A stretch of 54,964 nucleotides of DNA from Xanthomonas cassavae CFBP 4642 (GTDB lineage Bacteria > Pseudomonadota > Gammaproteobacteria > Xanthomonadales > Xanthomonadaceae). Under the pieces are notes generated by a model that saw nothing but the letters and a program-made list of their open reading frames with translations, did not search any database and had not been told where the DNA came from. Position numbers and translations under genes: made by a program. Location: contig NZ_CM002139.1 of NCBI RefSeq assembly GCF_000454545.1, positions 3,602,944 through 3,657,907 of the forward strand. Reading direction: 5' to 3'. This document shows positions 1 through 10,074 of the stretch, piece by piece (the first letter of the stretch is position 1; every line of letters begins with the position of its first letter).

Positions 1-91
1 GCGCGTTCTTCGGAACCCAGGTGCCTGTACTGTGTGCCCATGCCGCTACCCTACGTCAAGGCGGGGTGTTGCACTTGGAAGTTGAGTCTAA
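1..91 (-). mobile_element. IS30-family element, terminal fragment cut by window edge
   Basis: These bases are the reverse complement of the first 91 bases of the complete IS30 element at 46379-47449, with a single difference seen (near base 60). They include the terminal inverted repeat, ending TTAGACTCAAC read on the minus strand, and the first codons of the transposase. The element therefore starts at about base 91 and runs leftwards out of the window. Whether the rest is intact cannot be seen. Confidence 0.85.
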
Positions 92-92
92 G

Positions 93-158
93 CTATACGA
101 AGACCTTCAGGCCGCTCGGGAAAGCCGGATTGAACAGGACACAGGAAGTGCGTTTTGA
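93..158 (+). pseudogene. C-terminal tail of an unknown gene, cut by the IS30 element
   Basis: An open frame runs from the IS30 end to a TGA at 156-158. It encodes 21 residues starting LYEDLQAARE and ending TGSAF. The charged, helical look is that of a normal protein end, so I read it as the 3' remainder of a gene interrupted by the IS30 element. The gene family is not recognised. The evidence is weak because the stretch is so short. Confidence 0.3.
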
Positions 159-424
159 ATAACGGCTCAATAACGGTTCCAGGTTCTGAGGTTTCTCCAC
201 ATTTCTTCCTGCAATATCAAGCGCCTGTTGATTCAAGATGTGGAAGAAGCTGCGCGCATGGGACACGCTTCAAGGTGACTAAGCCAGGGAAGAGTGCCGA
301 CCATGCGCGCCAGTGAAGTATTGCAGAAGTGCCTGTCTAACTCACTCTCCGGGATGCATGCATTACGCCAACGCACCTTGCTGCGCGCGGTTGAAGCGCT
401 AGTGAAGGTCTGAACAAACCACTA

Positions 425-1383
425 CCTGATTAGCCCCATCCCTCAGCCATGGAAGTTGCTTGCCATACGCAAAACGCGCTCTGGGCAAGGTGTGCAACGC
501 AGCAGCGCCGTCGCCAGCCGCGGCAGCATCTGTTTCAGGTCGAATCGGCGGTTGAAGCGATAGGCCGCCTCGGCCAGGTAGCGCCTTGCATACTTGGCCT
601 GGCCCACCGCATGGTAGGTCCCGCTGATGGCGCGTTTGACATTGCCCAGCACCACATTCAACCAACGTGCTCCCTGGACGTCGGTTGCAGCACGACCGCC
701 GCCGGTATCGAGGGTGGTGTGGGCATGCCCGGCCTCCTCCAGACGGCGAAAGCACGCCAGGCCGTCGCTATAGACCTCACACTCCGGCTCCAGACGGCGC
801 GCGATCCAGTCCTTCAGCGAGGCGTTGTCAAAGGCCTTCACCGGCTCGATCACCGCAAAGACCGGATGCTCGTGGGTGTGGTCCACTTGCACCGCGATCA
901 CGAACGGCTGCTTGTTCTCCGAGCCCCGTCCGCGCTTGCCGCCGCTGCGTTCACCGCCAGATACGCGTCGTCGATCTGCACAAACCCCTTGAGTTTTCGC
1001 GGTTCTTCGCGCTCGGTCATCGCCTGCATCCACAGGCGCAAGGACAGCTTGCTGGATTGCAACAGCGTGCCAGCACGCAAGGTGGTTTGATGCCGGCACG
1101 CCCGGCACTGGTAGTACACCTGATCATCGCGTCGAACGCGCGAGCGCGCGCGGCCGTCGCACTGCGGGCAGCGAAATCCCTTCGGCCAGCGCCACCGATA
1201 CAACGCCCGGTAGCACTTGGCTTCGGTTCAGTAGCGATCCATGAACTCGCTCAGCGACAAGCCTGGCTGAAACTGCACGATGTTGATGCCCCTCTCCCAC
1301 CTCCGTTGCCTTGAGCTGGGGTCATTGTCCAACCGCAGCGTCGCAGATCCTGCAACTACGGCTGAGGGATGGGGCTAATCAGG
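425..1383 (-). mobile_element. IS1595-family element, degenerate, innermost of the nest
   Basis: Both ends carry the same repeat CCTGATTAGCCCCATCC, inverted, and end near-identically to the two intact IS1595 copies in this window. It is flanked by an 8-bp duplication with one mismatch, AACCACTA at 417-424 and AACCGCTA at 1384-1391. It is 959 bp, 113 bp shorter than the intact copies (1072 bp), matching an internal deletion in its transposase. It lies inside the left end of the IS5 element. Confidence 0.88.
443..1288 (-). pseudogene. IS1595-family transposase remnant
   Basis: Compared with the intact 321-residue transposase at 48215-49180, three defects are visible. A TGA replaces a Gly codon in the N-terminal region (near 1231). 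About 37 codons, covering the helix region after residue 90, are missing. A frameshift follows the DDAYL motif, so the second half, from GGERSGGKRGRGSENK onward, is in another frame (443 to about 965). The zinc-ribbon cysteines (CPQC, CRAC) and the C-terminal half up to NFHG remain recognisable. It is an old, inactive copy. Confidence 0.88.
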
Positions 1384-1494
1384 AACCGCTAAACCCCTCA
1401 AATTCCAGCCTCTTGCATGTCAGCGACGTGCAAAATGCTGCGTTTGGTGCGATTTCTGCAACTTTCTAGCGGTTCTAGCTGCCGCCAGGCAGCA

Positions 1495-2463
1495 CTATGC
1501 CCGGGCCGGCAGCAATTGCCGGCGCACCATCCACAGGTTCGACAGCGCAAACAACGTCAGCACCTGTGCAGTGTTCTTGGCCAAGCCGCGATAGCGCACC
1601 TTGGTGTAGCCAAACTGGCGCTTGATCACGCGAAACGGATGCTCCACTTTTGCGCGCACGCTGGCCTTGAAGTGTTCTCAACGTTCTTCCCGGGCACGCT
1701 CGCGCTTGTTGCCAATGGCTTCAATCGCGGAGCGCTTGGCGGCAATGAAAAACGCAGCCTCGCAGCGCTGTAGCTCCTCGCGTTTTTCCGCACCGGTGTA
1801 GCCGCTGTCGCCGAACACGCGGTCTTCCTTCCCGTGCAGCAATGCGTGCGTCACCGTGACATCGGCCACGTTGGCTGCGGTGCACTGCACATGGTGTACC
1901 AGCCCGGAAAATTCATCCACCCCGATGTGCGCCTTCATCCCGAAATACCACTGGTTGCCCTTCTTGGTCTGATGCATCTCAGGGTCGCGCGCACGATCTG
2001 CATTCTTGGTCGAACTGGGTGCAGCGATCAGGGTTGCATCGACGATCGTGCCAGATCGCAGGCTCTGACCCTTGGGCGACAAATGTGCGTTGACCTCTTC
2101 CAGCATACGCGCGGCAATACCGTGGGTCTCCAGCAGACGGCGAAAGTTGAGAATCGTCGTCTCGTCCGGAACATCGTCCAAGCCACCGAGCTGGGCAAAA
2201 CGCCGCAGCGTTGCGATCTCGCGCAATGCCTCTTCCATCGCCGGATCGCTCAACGCATACCATTGCTGCAACAGATGAATCCGCAACATCGTCGCTAGCG
2301 CGTACCGCTGCCGACCGGGCCGCCCCGACACCGGATAGTGTGCTTCGATCAGCGCAAGCAATTGCTTCCACGGAACGATGCGCTCCATCTCTTCTAGGAA
2401 GATCTCGCGCCGCGTCTGCTTGCGCTTGCTCAGGCCTTCGGCGTCACCGAATGTCAGTTGCAT
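1495..2463 (-). pseudogene. IS5-family transposase with premature stop
   Basis: The frame starts at MQLTFGDAEG (2463) and reads through the IS5 N-terminal domain, the first catalytic Asp region (TIVDATLIAAP, about residues 140-150) and the second (VFGDSGYTGAEKRE). A TGA at 1678-1680 then stops it. The same frame continues without a shift through [20 protein letters not shown], which contains the catalytic Glu region, and ends at a TAG at 1495-1497. A single nonsense change therefore removes the Glu and about 60 residues. Full length would be about 322 residues. Confidence 0.85.
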
Positions 2464-3666
2464 GGATGCCTCCTCACTCCGAACCAATAGTGTCGCTCAT
2501 TCGTGGTACGTTGTTCAGAGGTTCCCTAGTGCACGGATGCCGGCTGACGCTGATCGACATCGCACGCGCCTGGCCCGGTGCGACGCGGGTACGTGCGCCC
2601 CTCAAGACATGCGACCGCCTGCTGTGCAATCGCACGTTGCAGGTCGAGCGATCAGCCATCGAGCAGGACATGGCGCATTGGCTGTTGCGCGGCGAGCAGC
2701 CGGTGATCGTCATCGACTGGAGCGATTTGAAGCCGGACAAGTCGTGGTGCCTGCTACGCGCCGCCGTGCCCATCGGTGGGCGCACGCTCACCTTGCTGGA
2801 CATGGTGGTTGCTGGGAACCAGCAGGGCTCGCCCGGCGCAGAGAAGCGTTTTCTGCAACAACTGCGCGCACTGATTCCAGACGATGTGCGTCCGATCCTG
2901 GTCACCGACGCCGGATTCCGCACGCCATGGTTCCGCGCGGTGTCGGCGATGGGCTGGGATTGGGTCGGGCGTCTGCGCGGACGCACGCAGGTCAAACCGC
3001 AAGACGTGCCCGATGATGCAGCGCAATGGATCGATAGCCGTCGCCTGCATGCGCTGGCGTCCAACCGTGCACACGAATTGCCACCGATGCAGGCCAATCG
3101 CAGCGATCCACTCGATTGCCGTCTGGTGCTCTATGCCAAGACTCGTCAGGGACGTCAGCAACGCAACCGACGCTCCCCCGCCAAGGTCTCGCGTGCATCT
3201 TCAAGTTTGAAAGCAGCAGCGCGTGAGCGCGAGCCATGGCTGATCGTTGCCTCCCCACAGCTGCAAGCGCCAAGCGCGAAGCAGTTGGTCAACCTGTACG
3301 CACGAAGGATGCAGATCGAGCTGGCTTTTCGTGATCTGAAATCGCATCGCTACGGTCAGGCGATGGAAGACAGCCTGACCCGTCGCGGTGAGCGGTTGCA
3401 GATCCTGTTGTTGCTCAACACGCTGGCCACCTTCGCCAGTTGGCTGGCAGGACTGGGCTGCGAAGCCACCGGTATCGCCAAGTGGCTATCGCCAGGCAGC
3501 AGCACTCGCAAGCTCTACTCGACACTGCGCGTCGGCCGCGAGGCGCTGGTCAGGCGCTGGCCGATGAAACCGGTCTCACGCTGGCTAGATAGCTTGCGCG
3601 CACTGCCCGACGCAGTGCGCGAGCAGATGACATTGGTGCTGTAAAACGTGGGGATACCTAAAAGAG

Positions 3667-4600
3667 TCAGCTACCCTTTGGTGCCCGCTCTACAACGTGA
3701 CACGGTGGCGCTTGATTCGGTAGCGCGCCGATCAGCACGTCCACTGCAGGCTCCTGCGTCGCGCGATAGCGCAGCAACGCTTCCGCTGCATCGGTCTGGA
3801 TGAGGCTCACCCCATCGCGGTACAGGCGGCCCCAGACCTGGTCCGGGTTGCGCACCGCATCGGCATCGCCACCATAGCCGGCGATAAACCCTTCCCACAA
3901 CGAGTTGACCATCAACCGCATGTTGTGTGCCTTGCTGACCGCTGCCAGGGCGGGCAATTGCTCCGCGGCCATCTTGGGCAACTCGAATGCCATCGGGCGT
4001 GCGTTGCGGGTTTGCGCCGTGGCGATCGCGGCCAGATCGGCCGTGCCGTGCGCATTGATCAGGTCGGGAAGAAGTACACGGTGTTGAACGGCACCATCCC
4101 CGCCAGCAGCGGCGTGGCGATGCCGGCTTCGGCCTTGACGATCACCTGGTGCTGCATCCCCAGACGCGCGACTGCATCGATCACCTGCACATAGATCGCA
4201 TCCTTGACGTCCAGATTCAACAGGATGCGGCACTTGGAAGCAGCCGGCATCTGATCCAGCGCGACCACGCGCTGGTCGGTCAATGGCACCCGTGCGCCGC
4301 CTTCATCGCTGCGCAGGCGCAGCTTCTGCAGGTCGGCCAGGGTCAGCTCCGACAGCTTGCCGGTGGTGTCGGTGGTCATGTGGGTTTCGGTATAGCTGCT
4401 GAGCGTCTGGTAGTTGACCGATACCGTGAGCCCGTACTGTTGCTCGCTGCCGAAAGTGCGGCTTCCGGTGGCATTCAACCGGTAGCCAGGATCGTCCTGA
4501 TCGCGCGGCTTGCCCACGTCGTTGGCGTGGCCCAGCGCGGCCTCGGCGCTGAAGAACGTGAGGGTGCGGGGCGAAGCCACTCGGCCATCGATGACACCAC
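3667..4600 (-). pseudogene. Glycerophosphodiester phosphodiesterase pseudogene, chimeric and frameshifted
   Basis: The 3' two thirds match the glycerophosphodiester phosphodiesterase (GDPD) family: GKLSELTLADLQKLRLR, then RILLNLDVKDAIY, then VNSLWEGF and a terminal GVSLIQTDAAEALLRY. The frame changes near 4060-4080, after NTVYFFP, with the rest continuing as DLINAHGTADLAA. The 5' part upstream of about 4390 does not look like GDPD. It reads GYRLNATGSRTFGSEQQYGL and VSVNYQTLSSYT, which resembles a beta-barrel stretch of a TonB-dependent receptor, so two broken genes seem to be joined here. The catalytic His/Glu residues at the usual GDPD N-terminus are absent. It lies between the IS nest and the alpha-2-macroglobulin gene, and probably lost its 5' end in an IS-driven rearrangement. 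The assignment of the 5' part is tentative. Confidence 0.6.
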
Positions 4601-4609
4601 ACTTCGTAC

Positions 4610-4645
4610 CTTCCCTCATCCGCCCCTGCGGAGCAGGGAGAAGGA
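4610..4645. repeat. Short dispersed intergenic hairpin repeat
   Basis: The stretch reads CCCTCATCCGCCCCTGCGG followed by AGCAGGGAGAAGG. On the other strand it has the same order as the repeat at 18366-18413 (a CTTCTCCC arm, a loop, then GGGCGGATGAGGG). Such repeats are common between Xanthomonas genes. Confidence 0.5.
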
Positions 4646-4658
4646 CCAACGCATCGTC

Positions 4659-7600
4659 TTACGGCTGCACCACCGAGATCGTTGCCGGCACAGTGTGCCC
4701 CACCCCGCGCAGCTCCGGCCGGTACATGTCTTCCACCAACGATGGCGGCACCGTGTAGGTGCCCGGGGTGACTGCGCGCACCAGGTAATACAGCTGTGCC
4801 TTGCTGCCCGAGCACAGCGCCAGCGCGGCCACATAGCGGTCGTCACGGAATTCTTCGTGCTTGACGTCGGCGGCGCTGGAACGCTCGCTGATGCCGATGC
4901 CGTCCACCACCACATCGGCCCATTGCTTGGCATCGCCGAGATTGAAGTTCTCGATCTCCAGGCCGGCGGGCAGCAGGTCGGTCAGCAGCGCGTCCGGCAT
5001 GTCGCTGTTGGCGGTGATGGTCACGCGCACGATCAGCGCTTCGCCTTCCTTCAATGCACGCGGGGTCCACGGTTTGCCGTCGGTGGTGTACCAGCTGCGC
5101 TCCACGCTGAGGTTGCGCGTGTCCGGCTCCGGCGCGCTGCGCGGGATGCCGGCCACTTCCAGGCTGGCGTACATCGGTACCTCGCCCTGCGGTGCGAACT
5201 GCACGCCGCGCGCCAGGGCGGCGCTGTCGAAACTGCGCCCGAACAGGCGTGCCGGCGCAATCTCCTGCGTCTGGCCGCCAACAGTCAAGGTGCCGGACAC
5301 CTGCTTGCCCTGGCCGACCATCAAGGCCTTGCCCAAGCGCGCCAGCGCCACCTGCTCCTGCGTGCTCAGCCATAGCCAGCCAGTGGCGCGGCGTGCATCC
5401 AGCGCGCGGCCCAATGCCACTGCGCGGGTGTCGTACTCGGGCTTGGACAAGCCACGCTCGTGCAGCAGCGCCATCATCAAGGCATCGTCGCGGATCGCGC
5501 TGCCGTAATCGGCGAAGTACGGCGGGCGCTCGTTGCTGTCCTTGGCAAAACCCGCCTTGATCGCCGCCTGCCCACGCTTGGTGTCGCCCTGCAGCGACAG
5601 CGCCGCGCCCAGGTGCACCAGCGACAGGCCGGTGAGCGCCTTGTCGCGCTGGTTGTCGTACAGCGCGCGCAGCGTGCCCAGCGGGGCGCGGTTGACGCGT
5701 GCCAGCACATAGCCGGACCAGGCCTGGTTGGCGAACTTCAGGCTATCGCGGCGGTCCTGCCCGTAGAACTCGTTGCCACCGGACAGCAGGTCCTCGCTGA
5801 GCCGATTGAGCGCCTTCTGCAGCACGTTGTCGGGCACCGCAAAGCCGGCGTCCTTGGCGTCGAGCAGGAACTCGGCGATGTATGGGGTCAGGCCCGGATT
5901 GACGTAACCATCGTCGCCCCACATCGAAAAATGCCCGCTGGCGATCTGCATCGATGCCAGCCGCCCGAACGCACCTTCCATGCGTTCGCGGCGCTTGGCC
6001 GCATCCAGCCCCTGGGTGCCCAGTGACTTGGCGGTGGCGTCGTCGAGCAACAGCGCTGCATAGCCCTTGCTGGTGGTCTGCTCGGCGCAGCCATACGGAT
6101 AGTCCAACGCACCCTGCAGGGCGCTGGCGAACGGAATCGGCGGCAGCGGGCTGACCACCATGCGCGCGGTCACCGAGCCGGCCATCAGGCCATCGGCAAA
6201 GCCGCTGTCCAGGGTGATCGGCGCCAGCGGATCGAGCACGCGCGTCTGCGCACGCAGCACCTGCGGCCAGCCGGCACGCACCGGCAGGTCGTAGCTGCGG
6301 TCGGCCTTGAAGCCGTTGCCGTCCACGCGCACGCGCACCTTGGCCACGCTATAGCCTTCGGTGGCGCTCAGCGGGAAGCTCAGCGTCTGCTTGGCATCCA
6401 CACCAAGCTTGACGCTGCGCGCCGCCTCGGCGATGGCCAGCGGGCCGATCCCGTCCACGCGCACAGTGAACTCGCCCGGCTTGCCGGTGAAGTTCTGCAC
6501 ATCCAGCGTCACCGTGCTGCGGTCGCCCGGCGCCATCACGCGCGGCATGCTGGCTTCGGCCAGGATCGGCGCGCGCACGATGGTTTCCATATCGCGGTTA
6601 CCGTAACGGGTATCCGAATACACCAACGCCGACACACGCAAGGTGCCGTTGAAATCCGGCACCGGCAGTTGCACGCGCGCATTGCCACGGGCATCGAGCT
6701 TCACCGAGCCGGAGAACAGGTCAACGGTTTGCACGCGCGCGGTCGGGCGCTTGGCCTGCGGCAAGGCTTCCAGCGCCATGTCGCCGCCGAACTTGAGCTT
6801 GCCGCTGGCGCCTTCGAAGCTTTCGATCACCCGCCCGTAGATGTCGTAGGCATCGGTGCCCAGACGACGCTGCGCGAAGAACTGCGCGTTGGCATCGGGC
6901 ACCGGGAAGCGAGTGATGTTGAGGATGCCCACGTCCACCGCCGAGATGGTCACGTGCGCCGCCTTGCCGGCCAGCTCGGGCACGCTCACCGTCACCGGCA
7001 ACGCCTGCTCGGGGCGCATCTGCTTGGGCGCGGACACGCCCACCGCCACGCGTCGCGCCTTGCGATCCATCGGCACATACGCCACGCCCACCGCACGCGC
7101 CGGGGTGATCTTGCTCGGCGCACTGCCGCCGCGGAACACCAACGCGGTGACGTAGACATCGTGGCGTTCCCACGCCTCGGTGACCGGAATGTCGAAGCTG
7201 CTGCCCGGCTTGACGTCGATGTCCTGCACGTACAGCAGCTTGTCGCTTTCCACCAGCAGCACGCCCTTGCCGGCATGCGGCGGGGTCAGCGTGACGGTGA
7301 GCGTGTCGCCGGCGCGATAGGCGGTCTTGTCCAAGGCCAGCTTGACCTTGTCCGGGCGCGCGTCCAGGCCGCGGTTTTCGTCGTTCCAGCTCCAGCCGGC
7401 GCGGAACGGGTAGCGCGTGGTCAGCCCGGTGGACGGGTCGAACACGTCCAGGCGGTACTCGCCCCACTCCACCGGGACCTCGAGCCTGGCGTTGCCGCCG
7501 GCGATGTCGAGCGTGCGCGTGTCCTTGTTCTCGAAGCGGCGGGTGAAGTCGTAATCCCAATGGTCGTCAGTGTAGTTCCAGTGGTAGTCGCGCAGCTCGC

Positions 7601-9596
7601 GCACCAGCGTGGCCTTCAGGCCCTTGGCCGGCTGCGGCTTGCCATCGGTATCCACGCGGGTGATTTCGAAGCGCGCGGTGCCGTTGGCGTCGGTGCCGTC
7701 CTTGTCGTCGAACAGGGGGCGCACGCCGACCAGCGCCCTGGCCGGCCACAGCACGCGCTTGACGCTGCGGGTGACGGTGCGCCCGCCGGTCTCGTACACG
7801 CTGCCCGAGACCACCGCCGCAATCGTGCTGACCGGCTTGGCTTCAGCCGGCAATGCGATGTCTTCGCGCAGGATGCCGTCGCCACCGAATTCGGTGTCGA
7901 TCACGTCCTTGGCGTCGTGCGGCAGCTCCAGCGTGGGGTCGCCGAAGAACCAGCCCGGCAAGGACTCGAGCGGGTGCTGCTCGACGCTGACCGCAAGCTT
8001 GGCGGTGAAACGGTTGCCGTCGGCCGGCGCGCCATACAGATACGCGGCATTGGCGACGAGCGTGAACGGCTGGCCGGGGCTCAGGGTCTTTTGGGTGCTG
8101 TCCAGATCCAGCTTCATGCGCTCGGGCAGGAATTCTTCCACGCGCACGGTCATGCCCTGCACGGCGTCCTTGCTGGCCGGATCGGTGCGGAATTCCACCT
8201 GCCAGCGGCCGGTCGGCGCATCGGCCGGAATCTGCTGGCTGAACTCGAAATAGTCCTGCTCACCCGGCTGCAGCCTGGTCTCGCGGAAGGTCTTGCCGTC
8301 CGGCTGCTTGAGGCGCAGGAACACCGGTTGCCCGCCTTTCGTCGGCCCGGCGGTGGGCTTGCCGTCGTTGTCGCGCAGGATCGCCGACACGCGCATGGTC
8401 TCGCCGGGGCGATACAGGTCGCGGCCGGCCCAGGCGAACACGTCGAACCAGGCGCTCTGCCGCCCGGCCACTGCGAATTCGCTCAGGTCCAGCGCCGGCT
8501 GGTTGAACGGCAGCACCGAGATATCGGTCTTGCTGCGCGCCACCAGTACGTGGCCGGCATCGAGCGTGTAGTTGAGCAGCGCATTGCCGTTGCCGTCGGT
8601 GGTGCCCTTGAGGAACAGCTCGCCCTTGGCATCGAGGACGCGCACTTCCACGTTCTTGATCGGCTCGCCGCTCTGCAACGAGGCGGTGTGCACGAACAGC
8701 TTGTCCTTATAGGCGCGCGTATGCAGGCCGATGTCGCTGACGGTGAAGAACGCGGTGTCGAAGCCATTGTCGAAACTGCCGGCGCGCTTCATCACCGCAA
8801 AGTACAGGCCCGGCTCCTGCAGTTCCTTGATGTCCTGCGTGGGCAGGTAAGTCAGCACGCGCTCGTTCTGCTTGCCGCCGAGAATGAAACGATTGACGTA
8901 GACCGGGGCGGCCAGCTTGGACAACGGCTGCTTGTCGTTATATTCGCTCTCCAATTCCCAGCTGCCGCGACGACCACCGCGCTGGAACTGCTGGAAGAAC
9001 GCCGGCAGCGACTTCTCGCGCACGCGCAGGAACTCCACGTCCACTTCCGGCACGTTGACCGACACCACCGGCAGACCGCGGCTCTCGCGTGCCGGCAGCA
9101 CGCTGCCTTGCGAAGCGAACCCGGCCACCGGCTTGAGCGCGCCGGTGTAGACCTTCTGCTTGAGCGGCTTGCCCAGGCGGCTGCCATCGGCGGCCAGCAG
9201 GTTGGCGTCGACCAGGACGGTGTAGTCCTTGGCCGCTTCCACGTACGGATAACGCAGCGTCTTGCCGTCGTCGGATAGGGTCCAGCTACTGTCGCCGGTG
9301 CCGACCTTTTCCTCGAAACGCACCAGCGCATCGAAGTCCTGCGTGCCCACCAACGGCCGCGAGAATTCCAGCGCCAGCGACAGGCCGTCGCTGGTCTGGT
9401 CGGGATAGGCGCGCGCCAGCGCAAAGCCGGTAATCGCCTGCGTGTCGGCCTTGATCGCCTCGCCACTGGCGGCAGGCAGCTGGCCGCTTTCGTTGCGCTT
9501 GCACGCCACCGCACCGATCGCCGCGCCCAGCAGGACCACCCACAGCAACATGCGCCGCGTGCCTGACCACGTCATCCCTGATTCCCGGCTATCCAT
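4659..9596 (-). CDS. Bacterial alpha-2-macroglobulin family lipoprotein
   Basis: A protein of about 1645 residues, the size of E. coli YfhM (1653). The N-terminus has a basic stretch, a hydrophobic helix (MLLWVVLLGAAIGA) and a lipobox ending AVAC, so it should be anchored as a periplasmic lipoprotein. Successive MG-like beta domains follow. A thioester motif GCAEQ, within YGCAEQTTSKGY at about residue 1160, lies at the start of an alpha/alpha-toroid domain. The family traps proteases in the periplasm as a host-protease defence, usually together with penicillin-binding protein 1C. No pbpC is seen here; downstream lies only the broken GDPD region. I chose ATG 9596 because a GGGG stretch lies at suitable spacing; a GTG six bases upstream and an ATG at 9575 are alternatives. 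Confidence 0.93.
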   Translation of the reverse strand: MDSRESGMTWSGTRRMLLWVVLLGAAIGAVACKRNESGQLPAASGEAIKADTQAITGFALARAYPDQTSDGLSLALEFSRPLVGTQDFDALVRFEEKVGTGDSSWTLSDDGKTLRYPYVEAAKDYTVLVDANLLAADGSRLGKPLKQKVYTGALKPVAGFASQGSVLPARESRGLPVVSVNVPEVDVEFLRVREKSLPAFFQQFQRGGRRGSWELESEYNDKQPLSKLAAPVYVNRFILGGKQNERVLTYLPTQDIKELQEPGLYFAVMKRAGSFDNGFDTAFFTVSDIGLHTRAYKDKLFVHTASLQSGEPIKNVEVRVLDAKGELFLKGTTDGNGNALLNYTLDAGHVLVARSKTDISVLPFNQPALDLSEFAVAGRQSAWFDVFAWAGRDLYRPGETMRVSAILRDNDGKPTAGPTKGGQPVFLRLKQPDGKTFRETRLQPGEQDYFEFSQQIPADAPTGRWQVEFRTDPASKDAVQGMTVRVEEFLPERMKLDLDSTQKTLSPGQPFTLVANAAYLYGAPADGNRFTAKLAVSVEQHPLESLPGWFFGDPTLELPHDAKDVIDTEFGGDGILREDIALPAEAKPVSTIAAVVSGSVYETGGRTVTRSVKRVLWPARALVGVRPLFDDKDGTDANGTARFEITRVDTDGKPQPAKGLKATLVRELRDYHWNYTDDHWDYDFTRRFENKDTRTLDIAGGNARLEVPVEWGEYRLDVFDPSTGLTTRYPFRAGWSWNDENRGLDARPDKVKLALDKTAYRAGDTLTVTLTPPHAGKGVLLVESDKLLYVQDIDVKPGSSFDIPVTEAWERHDVYVTALVFRGGSAPSKITPARAVGVAYVPMDRKARRVAVGVSAPKQMRPEQALPVTVSVPELAGKAAHVTISAVDVGILNITRFPVPDANAQFFAQRRLGTDAYDIYGRVIESFEGASGKLKFGGDMALEALPQAKRPTARVQTVDLFSGSVKLDARGNARVQLPVPDFNGTLRVSALVYSDTRYGNRDMETIVRAPILAEASMPRVMAPGDRSTVTLDVQNFTGKPGEFTVRVDGIGPLAIAEAARSVKLGVDAKQTLSFPLSATEGYSVAKVRVRVDGNGFKADRSYDLPVRAGWPQVLRAQTRVLDPLAPITLDSGFADGLMAGSVTARMVVSPLPPIPFASALQGALDYPYGCAEQTTSKGYAALLLDDATAKSLGTQGLDAAKRRERMEGAFGRLASMQIASGHFSMWGDDGYVNPGLTPYIAEFLLDAKDAGFAVPDNVLQKALNRLSEDLLSGGNEFYGQDRRDSLKFANQAWSGYVLARVNRAPLGTLRALYDNQRDKALTGLSLVHLGAALSLQGDTKRGQAAIKAGFAKDSNERPPYFADYGSAIRDDALMMALLHERGLSKPEYDTRAVALGRALDARRATGWLWLSTQEQVALARLGKALMVGQGKQVSGTLTVGGQTQEIAPARLFGRSFDSAALARGVQFAPQGEVPMYASLEVAGIPRSAPEPDTRNLSVERSWYTTDGKPWTPRALKEGEALIVRVTITANSDMPDALLTDLLPAGLEIENFNLGDAKQWADVVVDGIGISERSSAADVKHEEFRDDRYVAALALCSGSKAQLYYLVRAVTPGTYTVPPSLVEDMYRPELRGVGHTVPATISVVQP

Positions 9597-9807
9597 TCGC
9601 ACTACCCCATGACTGAGGACGCAAGTATAGCGATGCCGTTCACGTCACCGATGGCGGCATGGGGCGACGCAAGGACTTGCCGATGGACGGCGATGACGCG
9701 CCACCGGGCCAGCGCTGCGACGGGACCGCCGCGCCCGACCAGTGGTGAGCGCAATGGTTTGACACCGGTCCATGGCAGGCCGCTGAGTTGCGGCTTGGCT
9801 GCAGGGC

Positions 9808-9911
9808 CCTTGCCCGCCCACCATCGCAGGACACGCCGCAAGTACGTCCATGTAGGCTCTTACGCGGCATCCATGCCGCGTAAGGTCCCGCGACGGTGGG
9901 CGGGCAAGGAC
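9808..9911. repeat. Large intergenic palindrome, copy 1
   Basis: The arms CCTTGCCCGCCCACC (about 9808) and GGTGGGCGGGCAAGG (to 9911) are inverted copies. They enclose an inner perfect hairpin TTACGCGGCAT-CC-ATGCCGCGTAA at 9859-9882. It also contains the block CGCCGCAAGTACGTCC (9835-9850), which recurs inverted in the copy at 10075-10139. Confidence 0.75.
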
Positions 9912-10074
9912 CAGTCGAGATGGTCGGTGTGCAGGGGCGCACACAGGGCATGGCGTGCATTGTTCGGAGGATGGTGCGTCGAACAAACGTTCCATCACAA
10001 GCAGAGCAACAAGCAGGCGTTCAACCAAGCAACCGACGCATTTTCTGGTGCGGTGTCCTCGCCGATTGCGGGAC

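Larger units (their letters stand above)
403..2525 (-). mobile_element. IS5-family element inserted in the IS4 transposase gene
   Basis: The middle layer of the nest. It is bounded by a perfect 4-bp target duplication CTAG (399-402 and 2526-2529), the duplication expected of the IS5 subgroup. The terminal repeats are about 15 bp: TGAAGGTCTGAACAA at the left and GGAACCTCTGAACAA read inward from the right, agreeing at 12 of 15. The left end is itself interrupted by an IS1595-type element at 425-1383; without it the IS5 element is about 1156 bp, a normal length. Confidence 0.85.
303..3644 (+). pseudogene. IS4-family transposase, split by an IS5 insertion
   Basis: The 5' part (303-402, from ATG) encodes residues starting MRASEVLQKC and ending EALV. 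The 3' part (2530-3644) continues HGCRLTLIDIARAW to the stop. Removing the nested element and one CTAG copy joins them exactly in frame into a 404-residue DDE transposase. Family landmarks are IVIDWSDL (first Asp region), VTDAGFRTPW (second Asp region) and YARRMQIELAFRDLKSHRYG, the Y-(2)-R-(3)-E-(6)-K signature typical of IS4 transposases. The coding parts show no other damage, so precise excision would restore it. As it stands it is inactive. Confidence 0.88.
189..3659 (+). mobile_element. IS4-family element, interrupted by a nested IS5 element
   Basis: The outer layer of a three-level nest. Its transposase is split between 303-402 and 2530-3644. Imperfect terminal repeats are proposed at 189-208 (AGGTTTCTCCACATTTC) and, reading inward from 3659 on the other strand, AGGTATCCCCACGTTTT, agreeing at 13 of 17 positions. 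No target duplication outside these ends is convincing, so the outer limits are approximate. Without the insertion the element would be about 1.35 kb, a normal IS4-family length. Confidence 0.6.

Noticed and set aside
6669..9278. 869-codon open frame on the plus strand across the alpha-2-macroglobulin gene
   Set aside because: It is antisense to a strongly supported gene, is rich in His, Arg and Gln as expected of a GC-rich shadow frame, and matches no family.
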